Source of the DNA: Sphaerolaimus hirsutus
Taxonomy: Eukaryota > Nematoda > Chromadorea > Monhysterida > Sphaerolaimidae
NCBI GenBank assembly: GCA_964036195.1
Contig: OZ038450.1
Coordinates: forward strand, 3,598,701-3,662,700
Reading direction: 5' to 3'
DNA: 64,000 bases
In this document: positions 62,619 through 64,000 of the stretch, piece by piece
Position numbering within the stretch: position 1 is the stretch's first letter
How the letters are laid out: each line of letters starts with the position of its first letter
Notes under the pieces: model-generated
Told to the model about the DNA's origin: nothing
Database searches by the model: none
What the model saw: the letters and a program-made list of their open reading frames with translations, nothing else
Translations under genes and position numbers: made by a program

Positions 62619-64000
62619 TTCAGCAAGTTTTTTCCACAAAAACTTCTTTAGGTATATTTCATTTGTGAAGCGTAGCGGGTCGATTTAACGCATTTTCAAT
62701 TAGATAAATGGGAAATATGAAGCTGGGTTTTCGTGTCGCGCTAATGGTCCCGATTAATAAAAATGCAATAATTTGCGTGGCCTTCGGCGCCTTTGTCATT
62801 AATAATAAAAATTGTTTATATGGTGTATTTAATTAGCCTAACAAAGGGCAACTTTTGAGCCTCGTGACGGTCGTCAAGTAACTCGAACTTTTACTATCGA
62901 TGTCAAACCAATTCTTTTATGTCACATCAGTATAATATCATGCAGTTAATACTTATTATCAGTTTTTCAACCCTGAATTTTAGACTGCCAAAATTGCCTG
63001 TTGTATTGTTTGCCCCATGTACATTTATTTGATGAAGTTTGCAGTATTTAGTGCAGCTTTCGATATAACGCGTCGCATTGAATATTTATATGGGTATACA
63101 TTGTAATATTTGCCTAATCGGAACGATGGCTAAGACTGAAAATGTCAATATGGTCAATCTATGGATAATTACAGCTATTAGTATGCAGCAGCTATGTCAC
63201 GCGGCCTTGCAGATCCCTTTCCAGCATCAAGCCAAATATGAAGGTGCTTCTCGGGGCAGGCCTATTACCACCAAGTGGTCAAGTGACAAGAAAACTGGAA
63301 AATTTGATATTTTGGCTGTTCAATGACTAGTCAAGTGACAAGTCACTTTTGTGAAAAATGTGAAAAGTCCAATTTACAAAAAAAATTGTCACTTGACAGC
63401 ACTTGTCATTGAACAGCAAAAATATCAAATTTTCGAGTTTTCTTGTCACTTGACCACTTGCAAAAGTAACAAAAAAAAAAAAATTTTTCTAAAATCAAAA
63501 TCAAAAAGACAATTACCTATTATGCCGCGGGGGGTGGGGGGAGTATGTCACAATCCCAGCGCGCACATGACCGCCACAAACATCAACCTGCCAAGCATAT
63601 CTGCCCGGTACGCACATAGCATCAGCCATGTGCGTACCGGGCAGATGTGCGTGGCGGGTTCAATTTTGTGCGTAAAGCCGGATTTACAGCATAACGATCA
63701 ATAGGATGTGATGCGACAAATTCAACATCGCCACAAAGACAATTATTAAAAAACCGTAAGAGCTACGGTTTTCAAAATTGACATGTGACAAGAACGCACT
63801 CGTGTCTATATTGTGTTCAAATTTTTTTGAAAAATATGCAGTGGTTGTCGAGATATTGATCATTCAACCAATTTTGCGGCGATTTTGCGGCAATTTGTCG
63901 GTGGACATATACATACATATTTGATGGCCGACAAATATCGCTGCAAAATTGGTTGAATGATCAATATCTCGACAACCACTGCATATTTAAAAAAAAATTA
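62619..64000. other. Upstream of the minus-strand gene: no gene, several palindromes
   Basis: Possible promoter side of the minus-strand gene. Three hairpins are visible. At 63273-63462, CAAGTGGTCAAGTGACAAGA faces TCTTGTCACTTGACCACTTG. At 63595-63645, ATCTGCCCGGTACGCACAT faces its inverse. At 63837-63985, GCAGTGGTTGTCGAGATATT faces AATATCTCGACAACCACTGC. No coding pattern was found. Confidence 0.55.

Noticed and set aside
1..64000. CRISPR-like arrays or bacterial operon features
   Set aside because: Direct repeats here are degenerate tandem units within eukaryotic introns; there are spliced genes and no prokaryotic gene organisation.

Overview
This is a window from an intron-rich, repeat-rich metazoan nuclear genome, probably an invertebrate. 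Exons are GC-rich and introns AT-rich. A dachsous-type cadherin and a BTB-BACK gene show it is an animal; I cannot name the species. Several introns look like insertions of one short palindromic element (introner-like), and some seem to use 5' splice sites other than GT. That has been described in larvacean tunicates and other introner-bearing lineages, but it is only a weak taxonomic hint.

Layout. (1) 461-21947 (+): the 3' part of a very large cadherin gene in 37 recognisable exons. It has about 18 cadherin repeats, one transmembrane segment and a long cytoplasmic tail; the 5' end lies outside the window. Its introns carry several families of short inverted-repeat elements. (2) 21495-29790 and 30721-36546: two nearly identical copies of a block holding the end of the last cadherin exon and the BTB-BACK gene. 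They are separated by a 200-N gap and about 730 bp of unrelated sequence, so the block is either a tandem duplication or two haplotypes assembled side by side. Copy 1 carries a 5'-truncated LINE (24021-26496); copy 2 has the matching empty site. (3) 32411-38543 (+): the complete BTB-BACK gene model, 13 exons and 676 aa, with a C-terminal tail holding four copies of a short SLxxLAxxxDLP-like motif. (4) 62618-39815 (-): a small two-membrane-segment gene of 317 aa in eight exons, convergent with (3). Its first coding exon is split by (5).

(5) 44882-62434 (-): a 17.55-kb, apparently young LTR retroelement with 1,683-bp LTRs that differ at about five sites. It has a 4-bp target duplication (tcgg) and encodes gag, an env-like membrane glycoprotein, protease, RT, RNase H and integrase, followed by a separate 1,323-aa superfamily 1 helicase. 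The env-like module lies inside the gag-pol frame, upstream of protease. That order, together with the helicase, makes this element the most unusual object in the window.

The second notable system is the introner-like family. At least seven introns in genes (3) and (4) coincide with one copy of the same inverted repeat, flanked in some cases by short direct repeats. All exon models were built by matching splice signals, reading phase and protein family pattern by eye; no alignment or transcript evidence was available.
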